A stretch of DNA of 8,005 nt from Candidatus Nitrosopolaris rasttigaisensis (lineage in GTDB: Archaea; Thermoproteota; Nitrososphaeria; Nitrososphaerales; Nitrososphaeraceae): positions 1-8,005 of the forward strand of contig CAKOFP010000237.1 of assembly GCA_933226995.1 (NCBI GenBank), read 5' to 3'. Below are positions 6,274-8,005 of this stretch, in pieces. The translations under genes and the position numbers were made by a program. Position 1 is the first letter of the stretch; each line of letters starts with the position of its first letter. The notes beneath the pieces are model-generated. The model did no database searches, had not been told where the DNA came from, and saw only the letters and a list, made by a program, of their open reading frames with translations.

Positions 6274-6582
6274 TTTGAGATAAGATTAACAGAATACGAA
6301 CTGCGTACCACTCACTTTTAGCTTATCTACTTTTTCCAACTTTTAGGGCAGATCCCAATAATGATGAGAATGAAACATGAATTTCAGGTGCGACTATGTT
6401 GACTCAAGCGAGATCAATACCTAGGCCAGAGATGACGATCTCAATAATTTTATGACGTTTAGAAATATCATTGTTCTTTGTTACCTAACACATTCCCTAA
6501 TGTTTGAACTTTCTCGAATCTCCGAAGTTCGTGGTTTGTAATATTCCCCAGCTAAGCAGCAGTAATTAGGTGTGGACGAGCC
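6274..6582. other. Convergent intergenic region
   Basis: No gene is seen in these 309 bases between the converging peptidase and permease genes. A C-box-like ATGATGA near 6359 lacks a matching D box, so a box C/D guide RNA is not supported. An imperfect short stem (GAACTT near 6507, AAGTTC near 6526) may be structural. Confidence 0.5.
6331..6344 (+). terminator. T-rich termination tract after the peptidase gene
   Basis: TTTTT (6331-6335) and TTTT (6341-6344) lie about 60-70 bases past the TAA stop of the peptidase gene. Clustered oligo-T tracts of this kind are typical archaeal termination signals. There is no clear stem-loop. Confidence 0.35.
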
Positions 6583-7953
6583 CTATCTTCTTAGAGCTTC
6601 TAGCGGCGATAGACGTGATGCTTTCCAAGCCGGATAAACTCCCGCTACCAAGCTTAATACTACTGAAAGAATCCAGACATTAAGTATATCATTTGGAATA
6701 AAGATAGGTGAAACGTGTGCCGCAGCCGCTCCTCCTCCTCCCGGGCCACGCGGAGCAAGATCCGTCATTATATAAGCCCCGCCACCACCCACCAATATCG
6801 CTAGAGTTGATCCTATAAGACCAATCAGTAATGCCTCACTAAGAAATAGCAAAAGAATAAAGTGATTCTTTGCACCAATAGCCTTCATAGTTCCAATTTC
6901 CTTTATTCTTTCATTAACGGACGTATAGAGGGTAGTAACAATTCCAACCCCACCTACAAGTAACGAAATAAATGCGATATCTATGATAAATGAGCTATTT
7001 CCACTTTGAAACTGCTGTCTTGCTGCTAGAATGGCCTTGGGAGTTATTACTCCAATATTATTAGTACCGTATATATTAGTAATTTCTTGTTGAACTGCAC
7101 TAACATAATCAGCAGAGGTTGCAGCTACAGCCATTGAATCATATTTTCCTGCTTTATGAAATAATGAATTGGCAGTAGCTTCATTGATTACTACAGCTTT
7201 GTCGACTTGGTTGTTACCTGTAGGTTGCATTACTCCAGTTACTATAAAGCTTCTCGATGCTGTTTGTAGCTTTCCTGTAGTAGGGTCTGCAAAAGAATAA
7301 GTTGCCTTTACAGTCTGACCCACTGTCATAAATGGAGTTGTCAATCCTGGAGGATTGGCAACGCTATCGCCTACTAACATTCCAGTGGGATTATTTGCTT
7401 GTATTGAAGAACCAGGTACAAGTTGCAAAGAGGGAGAAATTAAGTTCAGTTTAGTAGGATCCATTCCCATAACCTGAGCATTTTCGATATTACCCATAGC
7501 ATTAAGTTGAAGCTGTCCTGAATATACCGGAATAACCTGTTGAACATAGGGAAGTGATTTTATCCTATTTACAACTTCTGAATTAAAGATAATAGTCGGT
7601 GGACCATCAGGACCACGAAATCCATGCTGACCTGAACTAACAAACATGATGTTGGGTGCCAAGGTGTTTAACTGCTTACTTACAAAAGCACTCTGACCTG
7701 CACTCATAGCGTTAATTGCAATCATAAGGCCGCCTCCTACAATAACCATCAATATCGTTAGAGCAGATCTTGCCTTTCTTTCTCTTAAAGCATCAAACGA
7801 CAGTACAAAAATTTGTTTAAGATTTTTACTTCCATTATTCTTTTTCTGAGCTAACAACGTAGCAGCAGGTCTTGAAACTTTCATTTTTATTTTACTTTCC
7901 GGAGCTACCCGCCCACCCCCATTATTTTTAAGAGAATCTTCTCTGAGACCCAT
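6583..7953 (-). CDS. MacB/FtsX-type ABC transporter permease
   Basis: This 456-residue membrane protein has the MacB-type layout. A basic cytoplasmic N-terminus (1-60) leads to TM1 (about 64-85, ALTILMVIVGGGLMIAINAM). A large extracytoplasmic domain (about 86-320) is followed by three more TM helices (about 321-343, 366-392, 423-441). The cytoplasmic coupling segment NERIKEIGTMKAIGA (347-361) and the C-terminus YPAWKASRLSPLEALRR are family hallmarks. It should pair with a MacB/LolD-like ATPase to drive mechanotransmission or export; the substrate is unknown. The start is ATG 7953-7951, because a strong GGTGAT ribosome binding site sits eight bases upstream and overlaps the alternative GTG at 7965. 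The outer loop between TM3 and TM4 carries a Gly/Ala-rich insert (PRGPGGGGAAAAH). The ATPase partner is not in the window, but it may end at the right edge. Confidence 0.92.
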   Translation of the reverse strand: MGLREDSLKNNGGGRVAPESKIKMKVSRPAATLLAQKKNNGSKNLKQIFVLSFDALRERKARSALTILMVIVGGGLMIAINAMSAGQSAFVSKQLNTLAPNIMFVSSGQHGFRGPDGPPTIIFNSEVVNRIKSLPYVQQVIPVYSGQLQLNAMGNIENAQVMGMDPTKLNLISPSLQLVPGSSIQANNPTGMLVGDSVANPPGLTTPFMTVGQTVKATYSFADPTTGKLQTASRSFIVTGVMQPTGNNQVDKAVVINEATANSLFHKAGKYDSMAVAATSADYVSAVQQEITNIYGTNNIGVITPKAILAARQQFQSGNSSFIIDIAFISLLVGGVGIVTTLYTSVNERIKEIGTMKAIGAKNHFILLLFLSEALLIGLIGSTLAILVGGGGAYIMTDLAPRGPGGGGAAAAHVSPIFIPNDILNVWILSVVLSLVAGVYPAWKASRLSPLEALRR

Positions 7954-7960
7954 AATAAAA

Positions 7961-7971
7961 ATCACCGCCTC
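7961..7971 (-). promoter_or_regulatory. Strong ribosome binding site of the permease gene
   Basis: The minus strand reads GAGGCGGTGAT. The GGTGAT (7966-7961) lies eight bases before ATG 7953 and matches the archaeal anti-Shine-Dalgarno, with GAGG extending it. This shows that the in-frame GTG at 7965-7963, which is part of the site, is not the start. A well-formed site close to the window edge also suggests an upstream operon partner. Confidence 0.75.
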
Positions 7972-8005
7972 TGCAATATTATCATATCGGTGGCTTGGTA
8001 CCCCC

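Noticed and set aside
6359..6420. Possible box C/D guide RNA starting at ATGATGA
   Set aside because: No CTGA D box and no internal D'/C' pair at a suitable distance.
7962..8005. C-terminal end of an upstream ABC ATPase gene at the right edge
   Set aside because: Only about 14 codons are visible and more than one minus-strand frame is open. No motif can be read, so it is not listed as a feature.

Overview
The window reads as chromosomal DNA from an AT-rich archaeon, most likely an ammonia-oxidising Thaumarchaeote (Nitrososphaerota, perhaps the Nitrososphaera/Nitrosocosmicus side). The evidence is a stand-alone parvulin very close to the small single-domain parvulin known from Cenarchaeum and relatives, an archaeal-style tyrosine recombinase ending in a coiled coil, a DUF6788-like protein, and ribosome binding sites of the GGTGAT type. 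This assignment comes from recognising families by eye, not from a search.

Layout. 1-245: no gene; a small hairpin and the probable termination tract of the parvulin gene. 246-527 (-): intact parvulin-type prolyl isomerase with a TTG start. 528-1830: about 1.3 kb without an intact gene. It holds a decayed minus-strand coding remnant (787-1050), a perfect 20-bp GC-rich palindrome (1192-1211) and three same-direction copies of a 27-bp near-palindrome (1577, 1751, 1830). 1831-2343 (-): intact DUF6788-like protein whose last codons lie inside the third palindrome copy. 2463-3638 (-): tyrosine recombinase whose recognisable catalytic residues are all present, but which is broken by three single-base deletions and one stop. 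3733-4123 (+): methionine sulfoxide reductase B broken by a 40-bp tandem duplication. 4124-4464: spacer with a hairpin and a doubtful mini-ORF. 4465-6273 (+): intact M3-family oligoendopeptidase with HEFGH. 6274-6582: convergent spacer. 6583-7953 (-): intact MacB/FtsX-type ABC transporter permease, whose ATPase partner is not in the window and may lie just beyond the right edge.

How it fits together. The flanks are ordinary housekeeping or envelope genes (protein folding, peptide turnover, export). The middle, about 0.8-4.1 kb, looks like an old integration or rearrangement zone: a recombinase, a DUF6788-like partner, repeats built like recombinase core sites, a decayed gene and a duplication-disrupted msrB. 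The most interesting signal is the 27-bp repeat family. It has two 11-bp inverted arms around a conserved asymmetric 5-bp centre, always in the same direction, and one copy sits on the 3' end of the DUF6788 gene. This fits an attachment site used repeatedly, but that reading is inference.
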